The translations under genes were made by a program, and so were the position numbers. This document shows, piece by piece, positions 15,127 through 24,664 of a stretch of 64,000 bases of DNA (positions are counted from its first letter, which is position 1; each line of letters starts with the position of its first letter). Source of the stretch: Melioribacteraceae bacterium (GTDB lineage: Bacteria; Bacteroidota; Ignavibacteria; Ignavibacteriales; Melioribacteraceae); assembly GCA_035362835.1 (NCBI GenBank), contig DAOSDY010000001.1, forward strand, positions 1,612,001 through 1,676,000. Reading direction: 5' to 3'. The notes beneath the pieces are model-generated. The model did not search any database. It saw only the letters and a list, made by a program, of their open reading frames with translations, and was not told the origin of the DNA.

Positions 15127-18100
15127 GTGGAAATGAATAGAACTGAGCACGAATTATTTGATAAGATAGAATCCCTCCGGGAATTTTATAAGAAAATTAA
15201 GTCAAGAGAAACTGATTCCGGGTTATTTTACGTCTCTCGCCTGGCCGGATGCACCAGACAATTGTTAATAAGCAGAATGATAAAAAATGAAAAACAGATT
15301 TTACTGCTATGCCCTACAGTTCAGGTGGTTAACGAAGTAAAAGTTGAACTAACAATACTCGGCCTCGAAGAATTCCTTATCTCGGCAGATGAATTTAATG
15401 CCGAGAATCTTCAGGAGCGCCTGACCGATATTGCAAAGAAAGAGCATTTTATACTTGTAGCCACATACGAGATTCTTACACTTAGTCTCCCTTCCCGGAA
15501 TTCATTGAATAGAAGTACTACGAACATTGAGCTGGGTGGTAACCTCTCTTATGACGATTTAATCGAGTATCTTAATTCGATCAATTACGACAGCGATAAA
15601 TTTGTCGATTCGCCCGGTACGTTTTCTGTGCGGGGTTCGATTATCGATTTCTGGTCGTATAGTGAAAAGCAGCCTGTTAGACTCGAGTACAACGGCGACT
15701 TTATCGAATCGATCAGACATTTTGACCCTGAAAATCAAAGATCGCTCGATAAGATCCCTTCTGTTTCTCTTGCCTCTTCTATTGAAAGCATGGAGGAAAT
15801 TTTTAGTGATACTATCTTCGACTATCTCGATAATCCGCTGATAATTGCAGATAATTATGAACTTGCAAATCTTTTTACAACGAGTGATTCGCAAAAACCA
15901 GAAAAAACTCCATTTGAAATAGATCGGGAACTATTAGAAGAACTTTATGAAGAGCCGAACGATAAGACCTTTGAAGTTGAACATAAGCAGGATATTACCG
16001 ACGGGACCACATCATTAGATGATATTTTGAAAAAAAATGCAAGATGGATAATCGAAGATATTTTGAATCAAAGTGATGACAGGATAAATCTCGACCTTAC
16101 AGAACCTCCGCCGATAAATTCCAATTTCGAATTGTTAACCGGTTTACTTAAAGAATACTCCGGAAGACATTTCCAGATATTTATTGCAGTTGAGAATGAG
16201 CTGCAAAGCAAAAGGCTGTTTGAACTTCTTGTTGAATTTAATAAGACTATTACAGAGCTTATTGAAAATGGAGTTATCAAAATAATTGTCCTTCCGGTTA
16301 AGTCGGGTTTTATCTCTAAAGGAAGCTCCCTTTTATTATTAACCGACTATCAGATATTTAATAAACCATACCGGACGAAAATCAGCAAAGCTTACAAAAT
16401 CAAAAAATCCCGGGTAAAAGATTTTGCATCAATAAAAAAAGGGGATTTCGTTGTTCACGAAAATTTTGGAATAGGACAGTATGCTGGATTGGAAACAATT
16501 AAGATCGGTCAGATCGAACAGGAATCAATAAAAATATTATACGCCGAAGGGGGAGTTGTATATGTAAATCTTAATTACCTCTCTCTTGTAAAGAAATTCT
16601 CCTCAAAAGAAAATGCAGAACCGAAGCTCTCGGTACTCGGCGGTGCAGAATGGAAATCGACAAAGAAGAAAGTAAAGTCGAAAATAAAGGAAGCGGCCCG
16701 CGAGCTTATTACATTATACGCGAAACGGAAAGCATCAACAGGAATCGCTTTCAGCCCCGATTCAATCTGGCAGCGCGAACTTGAAGCTTCTTTCTTTTAT
16801 GAGGATACCCCGGATCAGATTAAAGTTACCGAGGATGTAAAGCGTGATATGGAGAACGGGAATCCGATGGACCGGCTAGTCTGCGGAGATGTAGGTTTCG
16901 GCAAAACCGAGATAGCCGTGCGTGCCGCATTTAAAGCCATTAACGACAGTAAACAGGTTGCTCTTCTTGTTCCAACTACAATTCTTGCAGAGCAGCATTA
17001 CAACACATTTAAAGACCGTCTTTCTCAATACCCGGTTAAGATAGAAGCTCTTTCAAGGTTTCAGACGAAATCCGAACAATCTATTATCTTAGATAAGCTT
17101 TTAAGTGGGGAGGTTGATCTGGTAATCGGAACTCACCGCTTATTGTCCAAGGATATCCGGTTTAAGGATCTCGGCCTTCTTATTATAGATGAAGAACACC
17201 GTTTCGGTGTGATGGCTAAAGAGAAACTCCGTTCGCTGAGAGCAAATGTAGATACTCTCACATTAACGGCTACTCCGATTCCGCGGACCTTAAATCTTTC
17301 TCTTCTTGGAGCCAGGGATCTTTCGATTATTGCAACACCACCGCCCAACCGTCAGCCGATCTATACCAGGGTGGATAAGTTCGATATTTTCAAAGTTAGA
17401 GAATGGATACTGAACGAAGTTAAAAGAAACGGCCAGATTTATTTTGTTCACGACAGGATTCAATCAATTGAAAAGATTGCTGGCTATATTCAGAAACATA
17501 TTCCCGAGATCAATATATGTGTAGCCCACGGCCAGATGAAACCTGCTCAGCTTGAAAAAGTGATTTATGAATTTCTAAACAAGAAGTATCATATGCTTAT
17601 TTCAACCAAGATCATTGAATCAGGTATCGATATTCCCAATGTTAATACGATTATTGTAAATCGTGCAGACCGGTTCGGTCTTGCCGAACTTCATCAATTA
17701 AGGGGTCGGGTCGGAAGAAGTGATCGTCAGGCTTATGCATATTTTCTTGTTCCGTCTCTAAATTCTGTAACCAAGAAGGCGGTTCGCCGTCTTCAGGCAA
17801 TTGAAGAGTACACGGATCTCGGGGAAGGATTCAACCTTTCAATGAGGGATCTCGAAATCCGCGGTGCAGGTAATTTATTAGGAACGGAGCAGAGCGGATT
17901 TATTGATTCGATCGGATTTGAGCTCTATATGAAATTACTTGATGAAGCGGTTGATGAACTGAAACAGGATGAATTCAAGGAGGTATTTAAGGATCTTCCT
18001 AGAATAGCCGAACGCTCCGAACCTACTATAGATACTTTCTTTGAAATCGGTATCCCTAAGCATTATATGCCGGATCAGTCGGACAGACTAAGTTTTTATA

Positions 18101-18492
18101 CTGCGCTGTTTTCAATGATTAAGATTGAAGAACTCGACGAGATTAAAGAGGAGATGTTCGATCGATTCGGTAAGCCTCCTGTTATGGTAGAAAGATTAAT
18201 TTCAGCTGCTCTTATCAGATACTATGCATCCTATGCGTTACTTGAGAGGATTGTAATTCAGAAAGACAAAACTTCTGTAATTCTCCCTAAAGGTGAACGC
18301 GAAGAATTTTATAAAGCTAAATTTGTTCAGATGCTCGACTTTATAGATAAAAACTATTCAAAAGAGGTCAGATTTACTCAAAACAGAGACCTGCTTAAAC
18401 TTGAGATAACACGAAGATTTGAATCCCCCGAGCAAAATTTAATATTCTTGATTAACTTTCTGCAGAACTTAAACAACCTTATTAATAACTGA
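15127..18492 (+). CDS. mfd: Transcription-repair coupling factor
   Basis: Mfd removes RNA polymerase stalled at DNA damage and recruits the UvrABC system. The 1121-residue protein has the expected order: a UvrB-like N-terminal module, the RNA polymerase-interacting domain near residue 440 (KKGDFVVHENFGIGQYAG), then an SF2 translocase with Walker A LVCGDVGFGKTE, DEEH box LLIIDEEHRFGV, TLTATPIPRTLNLSL and motif VI LRGRVGRSDRQAYAYF. The C-terminal TRCF domain follows. The start is GTG at 15127 or ATG two codons later; no strong ribosome site decides this. The next gene begins 5 bases after the stop, so the two are probably cotranscribed. Confidence 0.96.
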   Translation: MEMNRTEHELFDKIESLREFYKKIKSRETDSGLFYVSRLAGCTRQLLISRMIKNEKQILLLCPTVQVVNEVKVELTILGLEEFLISADEFNAENLQERLTDIAKKEHFILVATYEILTLSLPSRNSLNRSTTNIELGGNLSYDDLIEYLNSINYDSDKFVDSPGTFSVRGSIIDFWSYSEKQPVRLEYNGDFIESIRHFDPENQRSLDKIPSVSLASSIESMEEIFSDTIFDYLDNPLIIADNYELANLFTTSDSQKPEKTPFEIDRELLEELYEEPNDKTFEVEHKQDITDGTTSLDDILKKNARWIIEDILNQSDDRINLDLTEPPPINSNFELLTGLLKEYSGRHFQIFIAVENELQSKRLFELLVEFNKTITELIENGVIKIIVLPVKSGFISKGSSLLLLTDYQIFNKPYRTKISKAYKIKKSRVKDFASIKKGDFVVHENFGIGQYAGLETIKIGQIEQESIKILYAEGGVVYVNLNYLSLVKKFSSKENAEPKLSVLGGAEWKSTKKKVKSKIKEAARELITLYAKRKASTGIAFSPDSIWQRELEASFFYEDTPDQIKVTEDVKRDMENGNPMDRLVCGDVGFGKTEIAVRAAFKAINDSKQVALLVPTTILAEQHYNTFKDRLSQYPVKIEALSRFQTKSEQSIILDKLLSGEVDLVIGTHRLLSKDIRFKDLGLLIIDEEHRFGVMAKEKLRSLRANVDTLTLTATPIPRTLNLSLLGARDLSIIATPPPNRQPIYTRVDKFDIFKVREWILNEVKRNGQIYFVHDRIQSIEKIAGYIQKHIPEINICVAHGQMKPAQLEKVIYEFLNKKYHMLISTKIIESGIDIPNVNTIIVNRADRFGLAELHQLRGRVGRSDRQAYAYFLVPSLNSVTKKAVRRLQAIEEYTDLGEGFNLSMRDLEIRGAGNLLGTEQSGFIDSIGFELYMKLLDEAVDELKQDEFKEVFKDLPRIAERSEPTIDTFFEIGIPKHYMPDQSDRLSFYTALFSMIKIEELDEIKEEMFDRFGKPPVMVERLISAALIRYYASYALLERIVIQKDKTSVILPKGEREEFYKAKFVQMLDFIDKNYSKEVRFTQNRDLLKLEITRRFESPEQNLIFLINFLQNLNNLINN

Positions 18493-18497
18493 TCCGG

Positions 18498-19775
18498 ATG
18501 ATTGAAACTATAATTATACTGTTCCTGGTTCTGTTGAACGGTTTTTTTGCAATGTCTGAAATCGCAATAGTATCCTCCAAAAAAGCGAGACTTGAGGATT
18601 TTGCAAAGAAAGGTAAAAAAGGTGCCGGGATTGCTTTAAACCTTATGATAGAACCGGAGAAGTTTCTCTCTACTGTGCAGGTCGGAATAACATTGATCGG
18701 GATAGTTGCCGGCGCTTACGGCGGTATTGCTATATCGGAGGATATTACTCCTGTCTTGCAGAAGATCGATTTTATTAAAGATGCTGCCGACGAGATTGCG
18801 ATTATTCTGGTTGTATCGGCAATTACATACCTTTCACTTGTTGTTGGAGAACTTGTTCCTAAAACAATTGCATTCAACAATCCAGAAGCTATTGCGGTTG
18901 CTGTTGCTCCTGCTATGAAAGTTTTATCGGTAATTGTTTCGCCTGTAATCTGGTTTCTCAGTATTTCTACAAAACTCTTTTTAAAACTTTTTCGTATCAA
19001 GCAGAATGTTCAGCCTCCCGTTACAGAAGAAGAATTAAAAATTCTTTTGGAACAGGGATCCAAATACGGAACAGTTGAAACCAGGGAAGCCGATATGATC
19101 AGAAGTATTTTTAGATTCGGTGATAGAAATGCGGAATCGATTATGACTATCAGAAAAGACATTGTCTGGATTAATGTGAACGATTCACCCGAAAAAATAA
19201 GAGACTTTATTATTAAGTATAAATTTTCCAAATACCCTGTTTGCGACGGTTCGCTGGATAAACTGCTGGGTATAATGAGTATAAGAGATTTTCTTGAAAA
19301 CTATTTTACTATTGATGATGTAAACCTCCGTTCAATTCTGATTCAACCCGTTATTGTTACCGAGTTTACAAGTTCGCTTAAGATTCTCGATAAGTTCAGA
19401 GAGACAAAAAATTATACCGCGATTGTGATTGATGAATATGGAGATGTCAAGGGAATGATAACGCTGCACGATCTTGTTGAAAACATTTTCGGCGATCTCC
19501 CCGAGTTTTTTGAAAAGAGTGAGGAGGAAATTTATTATGAGAAGGACGGGTCGATGCTTATTGATGGTTCGTACCTGGTTGATGAGCTCGAGGAAAAATT
19601 AAATATTGAACTGGAAGAGAAGGATAAATACAATACTCTGGGGGGATTTGTGATGTATTATCTTAACCGGATTCCCGCTACAGGAGATAACTTTGAAAAA
19701 TTTAATTACCTTTTCAAAGTAATCGATATGGATGGTAAACGCGTCGATAAGGTGATGGTCAAAAAAATAAGTTAA
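18498..19775 (+). CDS. CNNM/CorC (HlyC/CorC)-family transporter
   Basis: The 425-residue protein has the standard three-part layout: an N-terminal DUF21/CNNM membrane domain (about 1-190, beginning ETIIILFLVLLNGFFAMSE, with VGELVPKTIAF), a pair of CBS domains (about 205-330, with IMTIRKDIVWINVND and TAIVIDEYGDVKGMITLHDLVE) and a C-terminal CorC_HlyC domain (about 345-425). Family members are linked to magnesium/divalent cation efflux and, in older literature, to hemolysis. It begins 5 bases after mfd. A short Haem_bd gene follows after 38 bases. Confidence 0.9.
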   Translation: MIETIIILFLVLLNGFFAMSEIAIVSSKKARLEDFAKKGKKGAGIALNLMIEPEKFLSTVQVGITLIGIVAGAYGGIAISEDITPVLQKIDFIKDAADEIAIILVVSAITYLSLVVGELVPKTIAFNNPEAIAVAVAPAMKVLSVIVSPVIWFLSISTKLFLKLFRIKQNVQPPVTEEELKILLEQGSKYGTVETREADMIRSIFRFGDRNAESIMTIRKDIVWINVNDSPEKIRDFIIKYKFSKYPVCDGSLDKLLGIMSIRDFLENYFTIDDVNLRSILIQPVIVTEFTSSLKILDKFRETKNYTAIVIDEYGDVKGMITLHDLVENIFGDLPEFFEKSEEEIYYEKDGSMLIDGSYLVDELEEKLNIELEEKDKYNTLGGFVMYYLNRIPATGDNFEKFNYLFKVIDMDGKRVDKVMVKKIS

Positions 19776-19813
19776 ATAGAAGTAATTTTTACGTCCATAA
19801 TCGAGGAGTAATA

Positions 19814-20251
19814 ATGGGTAGAATATTAAAAGTGTTTTTTGTTATGATTCTGATTGCGCTGATCGGAATTCAATTTATAGATGTAGAAAGAACCAATCCT
19901 GTTGTAACTGCTGATCTCAAAGCTCCGGTTGCAATAAAAGAGCTTTTCATAAAATCATGTTACGATTGTCATTCGAATCAAACTGAATGGCCTTGGTACA
20001 GTTATGTCGCTCCGGTTTCATGGCTGGTAGCAAACGATGTTGCTGAAGGTAGAAAACATCTTAACTTTTCCGATTGGGAAAAACTGCCCGGCAGAAAAAA
20101 AGAGGAGCTGAAAAAAGAGATCTGGGAGGAAGTAAGGAATGATAAAATGCCTATGACAATTTATACATACACGCATCCGGAAGCTAAACTCGATTTTACA
20201 CAGAAAAATCTGATTAAACAGTGGGCTACCGGCAACGGATTCTTGAATTGA
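19814..20251 (+). CDS. Haem-binding domain (Haem_bd) protein
   Basis: This 145-residue protein has a single N-terminal hydrophobic helix (signal anchor or signal peptide) and a CXXCH haem-attachment motif in SCYDCHSNQTEWPWYSYVAP. The following segment, WLVANDVAEGRKHLNFSDW, is typical of the small periplasmic Haem_bd family. The end is basic with a conserved-looking MPMTIYTYTHPEAKL, where the Met or His could be the distal haem ligand. It is probably a periplasmic c-type cytochrome-like protein of unknown partner. A GAGGAG ribosome site precedes the ATG. Confidence 0.85.
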   Translation: MGRILKVFFVMILIALIGIQFIDVERTNPVVTADLKAPVAIKELFIKSCYDCHSNQTEWPWYSYVAPVSWLVANDVAEGRKHLNFSDWEKLPGRKKEELKKEIWEEVRNDKMPMTIYTYTHPEAKLDFTQKNLIKQWATGNGFLN

Positions 20252-20276
20252 TCTATTTATTCGGGAATAAACCGAC

Positions 20277-20414
20277 TTAAAAACTTCTTCTCATCAGAAG
20301 CTTATCACTGTTCTTCAATGTAATAATGTAATTGCCAGGCGAACCAGATTGCATTTTATGAACCTGGTCGATACTTTTATTTAAGAGTGATTTATTCCGG
20401 CATACTTTTCCAGA
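20277..20414 (-). pseudogene. Remnant of a T9SS C-terminal sorting domain
   Basis: On the minus strand an open stretch of 45 codons, bounded upstream by a stop, reads LLNKSID, then GNYIITLKNSDKLLMRRSF and a stop. This matches the end of a type A T9SS sorting domain (a central SGxYxxxL strand, then a basic last strand with RR). There is no start codon or upstream domain, so it looks like the decayed tail of an exported protein. It lies in the 239-base gap between the Haem_bd gene and the acyltransferase gene. The short length leaves chance resemblance possible. Confidence 0.4.
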
Positions 20415-20490
20415 TTACTTAAAATCGTTAAATGAATATATAACTATCATATTTTTTTGACGTCAAAATTACAGAAGAAAATAAATTACT

Positions 20491-21702
20491 ATGGATATAA
20501 AAGAACGGCGCTACGATATTGACTGGTTAAGAGTAATAGCTTTCTACCTGCTGATTCTCTATCATGTCGGCATGATATTCGTCCCCTGGGATTTTCATAT
20601 TAAAAACAATACAACAGCGGAGTGGTTCGAAACATGGATGGCTTTTTTAAGTCAATGGCGACTCCCGCTGCTATTTTTAATTTCAGGGATGGTTGTTTAC
20701 TATTCACTGGGAAAGCGTACAGGTGGAAGTTTTCTTCTCGAAAGAACAAAGCGGTTATTCGTCCCGCTTCTCTTTGGTATGCTCATTATTGTCCCGCCGC
20801 AAATCTATTTTGAAAGAATTTCTAACGGAGTTCATTTCGCAAGCTATTGGGATTTCTGGAAAACAGTTTTCAATTTTGTACCTTATCCGCTCGGCGGAAG
20901 TTTAAGCTGGCATCACCTATGGTATGTGCTCTATGTTTTATTCTATTCGATTATTGCATTACCATTATTTTTATACCTTAAAAATAATCGCTCCGAATCA
21001 TTAAGAAATGGATTAAGCAACTTTGTTAAGCGGCATCCAAATTCTATTTATCTGATTATTATCCCTCTCTTTCTTATTGGTATAACTCTTGCCAGGCGCT
21101 TTCCTACCACGCATGGTTTTTTTGACGATTGGTATAACCACAGCATCTCGTTTACGTTGTTTGTATATGGATTCTTTATTTCTGCAATTGATGGCCTTTC
21201 AGAAGCTATTACCGCAAAACGGAAACAATCTTTAATATTAGCGTTAGTTCCATCTCTGTTCCTGATACTTTTTGTATGGGGTCCGACATTTGAGATATTC
21301 AACGACCGCACAGAGGAATTCGCATTTATCTATAGAATTCTTAAATGGATTCTGATTCCTTACTGGCTCTTCACTTTTATAGGTTACGGCAGAATATTGT
21401 TAAACAAATCAAGCAGTGTGCTTACCTATGCAAATGAATCTGTCTACCCTCTTTATATACTTCATCAAACTGTTATGATCTTCTTCGGATATTACATAAT
21501 TCAATGGAACTGGGGAATTATGCCGAAGTTTATCCTCCTTGTCTTTCTTACATTCGGCGGAAGTTTTATGATTTATGAATTACTGATAAAACGGAGCAGA
21601 ATTCTGAGATTACTTTTCGGTATGAAACCGGCTGTTGCTAAGCCGGCATTCACAAAATTCAATAGAACCGAAAAGAATCTTGAAGTGGATACCGGCGATT
21701 GA
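20491..21702 (+). CDS. Acyltransferase-3 family membrane protein
   Basis: The 403-residue protein has about ten transmembrane helices and the N-terminal signature of the acyltransferase-3 family, DIDWLRVIAFYLLILYHVG, with the catalytic-type His in LYHVG. Members move acetyl or succinyl groups onto sugars or glycans at the membrane (for example glucan or O-antigen modification). The acceptor here is unknown. The final 20 residues are a polar tail. It is flanked by a T9SS remnant upstream and a terminator downstream, so it is probably a single-gene unit. Confidence 0.82.
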   Translation: MDIKERRYDIDWLRVIAFYLLILYHVGMIFVPWDFHIKNNTTAEWFETWMAFLSQWRLPLLFLISGMVVYYSLGKRTGGSFLLERTKRLFVPLLFGMLIIVPPQIYFERISNGVHFASYWDFWKTVFNFVPYPLGGSLSWHHLWYVLYVLFYSIIALPLFLYLKNNRSESLRNGLSNFVKRHPNSIYLIIIPLFLIGITLARRFPTTHGFFDDWYNHSISFTLFVYGFFISAIDGLSEAITAKRKQSLILALVPSLFLILFVWGPTFEIFNDRTEEFAFIYRILKWILIPYWLFTFIGYGRILLNKSSSVLTYANESVYPLYILHQTVMIFFGYYIIQWNWGIMPKFILLVFLTFGGSFMIYELLIKRSRILRLLFGMKPAVAKPAFTKFNRTEKNLEVDTGD

Positions 21703-21722
21703 AAATAATTCAATCTGTAGCA

Positions 21723-21748
21723 GGATATTTAGTATCCCGTTTTTTTTT
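21723..21748 (+). terminator. Intrinsic terminator after the acyltransferase gene
   Basis: A short stem GGATA-TTTAG-TATCC (21723-21737) is followed by CCG and nine T. The stem is only 5 bp, but the T-run is strong. Confidence 0.5.
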
Positions 21749-21888
21749 GAACTAATCCATCAAAGACATCGTTGTCCTTCATATAAAACTCTATAATAGA
21801 AATCGGTTCTATTAATTGTTAAATTTGCTTTCGCATTTAATAAATTCTACCATTTTTCTGCAGATAATGAAATACAAAGGAAATATAA

Positions 21889-24567
21889 ATGAACGATATT
21901 AAAAACAATGGTCAGTCAGTCCTCGATGAAGTTGAGTTACGGGAATGGCTTGAATCGCTTGAATATGTCCTGCAATCGGGAGGACCTGAAAAAGTAAAAG
22001 AGCTTTTGCACAACTTAAGTGTTTACTCGCAGGAATCCGGTGTCGAAATCCCGTTTACTGCAAACACCCCTTATATAAATACAATTCCAAAAGAGAATCA
22101 GCCCCCGTTCCCGGGCGGAAGAGAAATTGAACGCCGTATAAAAAGTTTGATACGTTGGAATGCAATGGCTATGGTTGTCCGCGCTAATAAAGAGGAATCC
22201 GGAATAGGCGGACATATTTCCACCTATGCATCGGCCGCTACTTTGTACGAAGTCGGCTTTAATCATTTCTTCAGAGGAAAGGACGGAAATCATCCAGGGG
22301 ACATAATTTATTTTCAGGGGCATGCCGCACCCGGCTTTTATGCCCGCGCTTTCCTGGAAGGAAGACTTTCTAAAGAGCTGCTGCAGAATTTTAGAAGGGA
22401 ATTAAAACCAGGCGGCGGATTATCTTCCTACCCGCATCCCTGGCTGATGCCGGAGTTCTGGGAATTCCCGACTGTTTCGATGGGTCTGGGCCCGATCCAG
22501 GCAATTTATCAGGCCCGATTCGCCAGGTATCTCGAAGACAGAGGATTGAAACAGCCAAGCGATCAGAAAGTATGGGCATTCCTTGGAGACGGCGAGACTG
22601 ATGAGCCCGAAGCTCTCGGCGCAATATCTCTTGCTGCACGTGAGAAACTAGATAACCTGATTTTCGTAATCAATTGTAACTTACAACGCCTCGATGGCCC
22701 TGTTCGCGGAAACGGAAACATTATTCAGGAACTTGAAGCCAGTTTCCGGGGTGCAGGTTGGAATGTGATTAAAGTAATCTGGGGCAGCGATTGGGATCCA
22801 TTGCTGGATGAAGATAAGAACGGACTTCTGATAAAAAGAATGAATGAAATTATTGACGGCGAATCCCAGAATTATATTGTACGCGGCGGAAAATTTATAC
22901 GCGATCACTTCTTCGGCAAATATCCTGAAGTTGCCAAACTGGTTGAGAAATATTCGGATGAAACACTTGAGAAAATGAAACGCGGCGGTCACGATCCCGA
23001 AAAAGTATATGCCGCATTTAAAGCCGCTGTTGAACATAAAGACGCACCGACAGTTATTCTTGCCAAAACTGTTAAAGGTTATGGACTGGGAGAGGCAGGT
23101 GAAGGAAAGAATATCACACATCAGCAGAAGAAGTTGAATGAAGATGAACTGAAAGAATTCAGAACACGTTTCGGCATTCCGATCAGCGACGATGAAGTTG
23201 TTAAAGCTCCTTTCTATCGTCCTGCGGAGGATAGTCCTGAGATTACTTATTTGAAGGAGAGAAGAAAACAGCTCGGCGGTTACGTCCCTAAGAGGGTTGT
23301 TAAAGCAACACCTGTTAAGACGCCGTCAGAGGAATTGTTCGAGGAATTCTATCAGGGCACAGAGGGCCGAGAAGTTTCAACTACGATGGTGTTTGTTAGA
23401 ATTTTATCGAAACTGCTGCGCGATAAGGAACTGGGTCATCTTGTTGTACCTATAGTACCGGATGAAGCGCGAACATTCGGAATGGAAGCGCTCTTCCGCC
23501 AGATCGGTATCTACTCGCACGCAGGCCAGCTCTACGAACCGGTTGATAAAGACAGTCTGCTCTATTATAAGGAAGCAAAGAACGGTCAGATTCTTGAAGA
23601 AGGAATTACAGAGGCCGGCTCCATGTCGTCGTTTATTGCCGCGGGAACTGCTTACGCCACACATGGAATTAATACTATTCCATTCTTTATCTATTATTCG
23701 ATGTTCGGATTTCAGAGATTCGGCGATCTTGCCTGGGCCGCGGGTGATATGCGATGCAAGGGATTTCTCCTTGGTGCTACTGCCGGAAGAACTACTCTTG
23801 CCGGCGAGGGACTTCAGCATCAGGACGGAAACAGCCTGCTCCTCTCCTATACTCTTCCTAATCTAATGGCCTACGACCCTGCATTTGCCTATGAACTTGC
23901 TGTAATAGTCCGCGATGGAATTTACCGGATGTATGAAAAGCAGGAGAATATATTCTACTATATAACCGTGATGAACGAAAACTATGCTCAGCCCGAAATG
24001 CCCCAAGGATCAAAGGAAGGTATTCTGAAAGGAATGTACCGATTCAAAAAAAGTGAACTGAAAAATGCTAAGGGAAAAGTTCATCTTCTCGGTAGCGGTA
24101 CAATTCTTAATGAAGTTATAAAAGCAGCTGAAAAGTTAGAAAAGGATTACAGTGTTGCCGCTGATATCTGGAGTGTTACTAGTTATAAGAATCTCCATCT
24201 GGATGCTCAGGAAACGGAAAGATGGAATATGCTGAATCCCGATAAAGATCAAAGAACGCCTTATGTTTCAGAAATAACCAAAGGTGAAAGCGGAGTATTC
24301 GTTGCCGCATCGGATTTTGTACAGCTCTCCAGCGATGCTATTGCTAAGTGGCTCCCCGGACCGCTTCATTCTCTCGGTACATTCGGATTCGGAAGAAGCG
24401 AAGGCCGCGCATCTCTTAGAGATTTCTTCGAAGTGGATACAAAACATATTGTGTATGCGTCACTCCATTCACTTGCTAAAGAAGGTAAAATAAAAACCGA
24501 AACCGTTAAAAAGGCACAGAAAGATTTGGGTATAAATCCGGATAAACCTAATCCGGCTAAAAGCTAA
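21889..24567 (+). CDS. aceE: Pyruvate dehydrogenase E1 component (homodimeric)
   Basis: This is the thiamine-dependent subunit that decarboxylates pyruvate in the PDH complex. The 892-residue length identifies the single-chain homodimeric type. The ThDP motif begins AFLGDGETDEPEALG and ends NCNLQRLDGPVRGNG, with YPHPWLMPEFW upstream. The central domain has TEAGSMSSFIAAGTAYATHG, and the C-terminal region keeps GFGRSEGRASLRDFF. It starts the pyruvate dehydrogenase cluster: aceF follows after 97 bases. A sequence TAAATTTG at 21820-21827 resembles a -7 element, but no convincing -33 was found. Confidence 0.96.
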   Translation: MNDIKNNGQSVLDEVELREWLESLEYVLQSGGPEKVKELLHNLSVYSQESGVEIPFTANTPYINTIPKENQPPFPGGREIERRIKSLIRWNAMAMVVRANKEESGIGGHISTYASAATLYEVGFNHFFRGKDGNHPGDIIYFQGHAAPGFYARAFLEGRLSKELLQNFRRELKPGGGLSSYPHPWLMPEFWEFPTVSMGLGPIQAIYQARFARYLEDRGLKQPSDQKVWAFLGDGETDEPEALGAISLAAREKLDNLIFVINCNLQRLDGPVRGNGNIIQELEASFRGAGWNVIKVIWGSDWDPLLDEDKNGLLIKRMNEIIDGESQNYIVRGGKFIRDHFFGKYPEVAKLVEKYSDETLEKMKRGGHDPEKVYAAFKAAVEHKDAPTVILAKTVKGYGLGEAGEGKNITHQQKKLNEDELKEFRTRFGIPISDDEVVKAPFYRPAEDSPEITYLKERRKQLGGYVPKRVVKATPVKTPSEELFEEFYQGTEGREVSTTMVFVRILSKLLRDKELGHLVVPIVPDEARTFGMEALFRQIGIYSHAGQLYEPVDKDSLLYYKEAKNGQILEEGITEAGSMSSFIAAGTAYATHGINTIPFFIYYSMFGFQRFGDLAWAAGDMRCKGFLLGATAGRTTLAGEGLQHQDGNSLLLSYTLPNLMAYDPAFAYELAVIVRDGIYRMYEKQENIFYYITVMNENYAQPEMPQGSKEGILKGMYRFKKSELKNAKGKVHLLGSGTILNEVIKAAEKLEKDYSVAADIWSVTSYKNLHLDAQETERWNMLNPDKDQRTPYVSEITKGESGVFVAASDFVQLSSDAIAKWLPGPLHSLGTFGFGRSEGRASLRDFFEVDTKHIVYASLHSLAKEGKIKTETVKKAQKDLGINPDKPNPAKS

Positions 24568-24664
24568 TTGTAGAATTTATCATCCTTAAATTTTCGGGAT
24601 GAAGATTTAAAAATAATTTTGAAAGGATTCTTCATTTAACAAGAAGAATTTAATTGAGGATAAA

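Noticed and set aside
20455..20470. The palindrome TGACGTCA upstream of the acyltransferase gene
   Set aside because: An 8-base palindrome is common by chance, and no second copy or promoter context was found.
22681..23121. A minus-strand frame of 146 codons inside aceE
   Set aside because: It is antisense to conserved aceE sequence and shows no independent motif.
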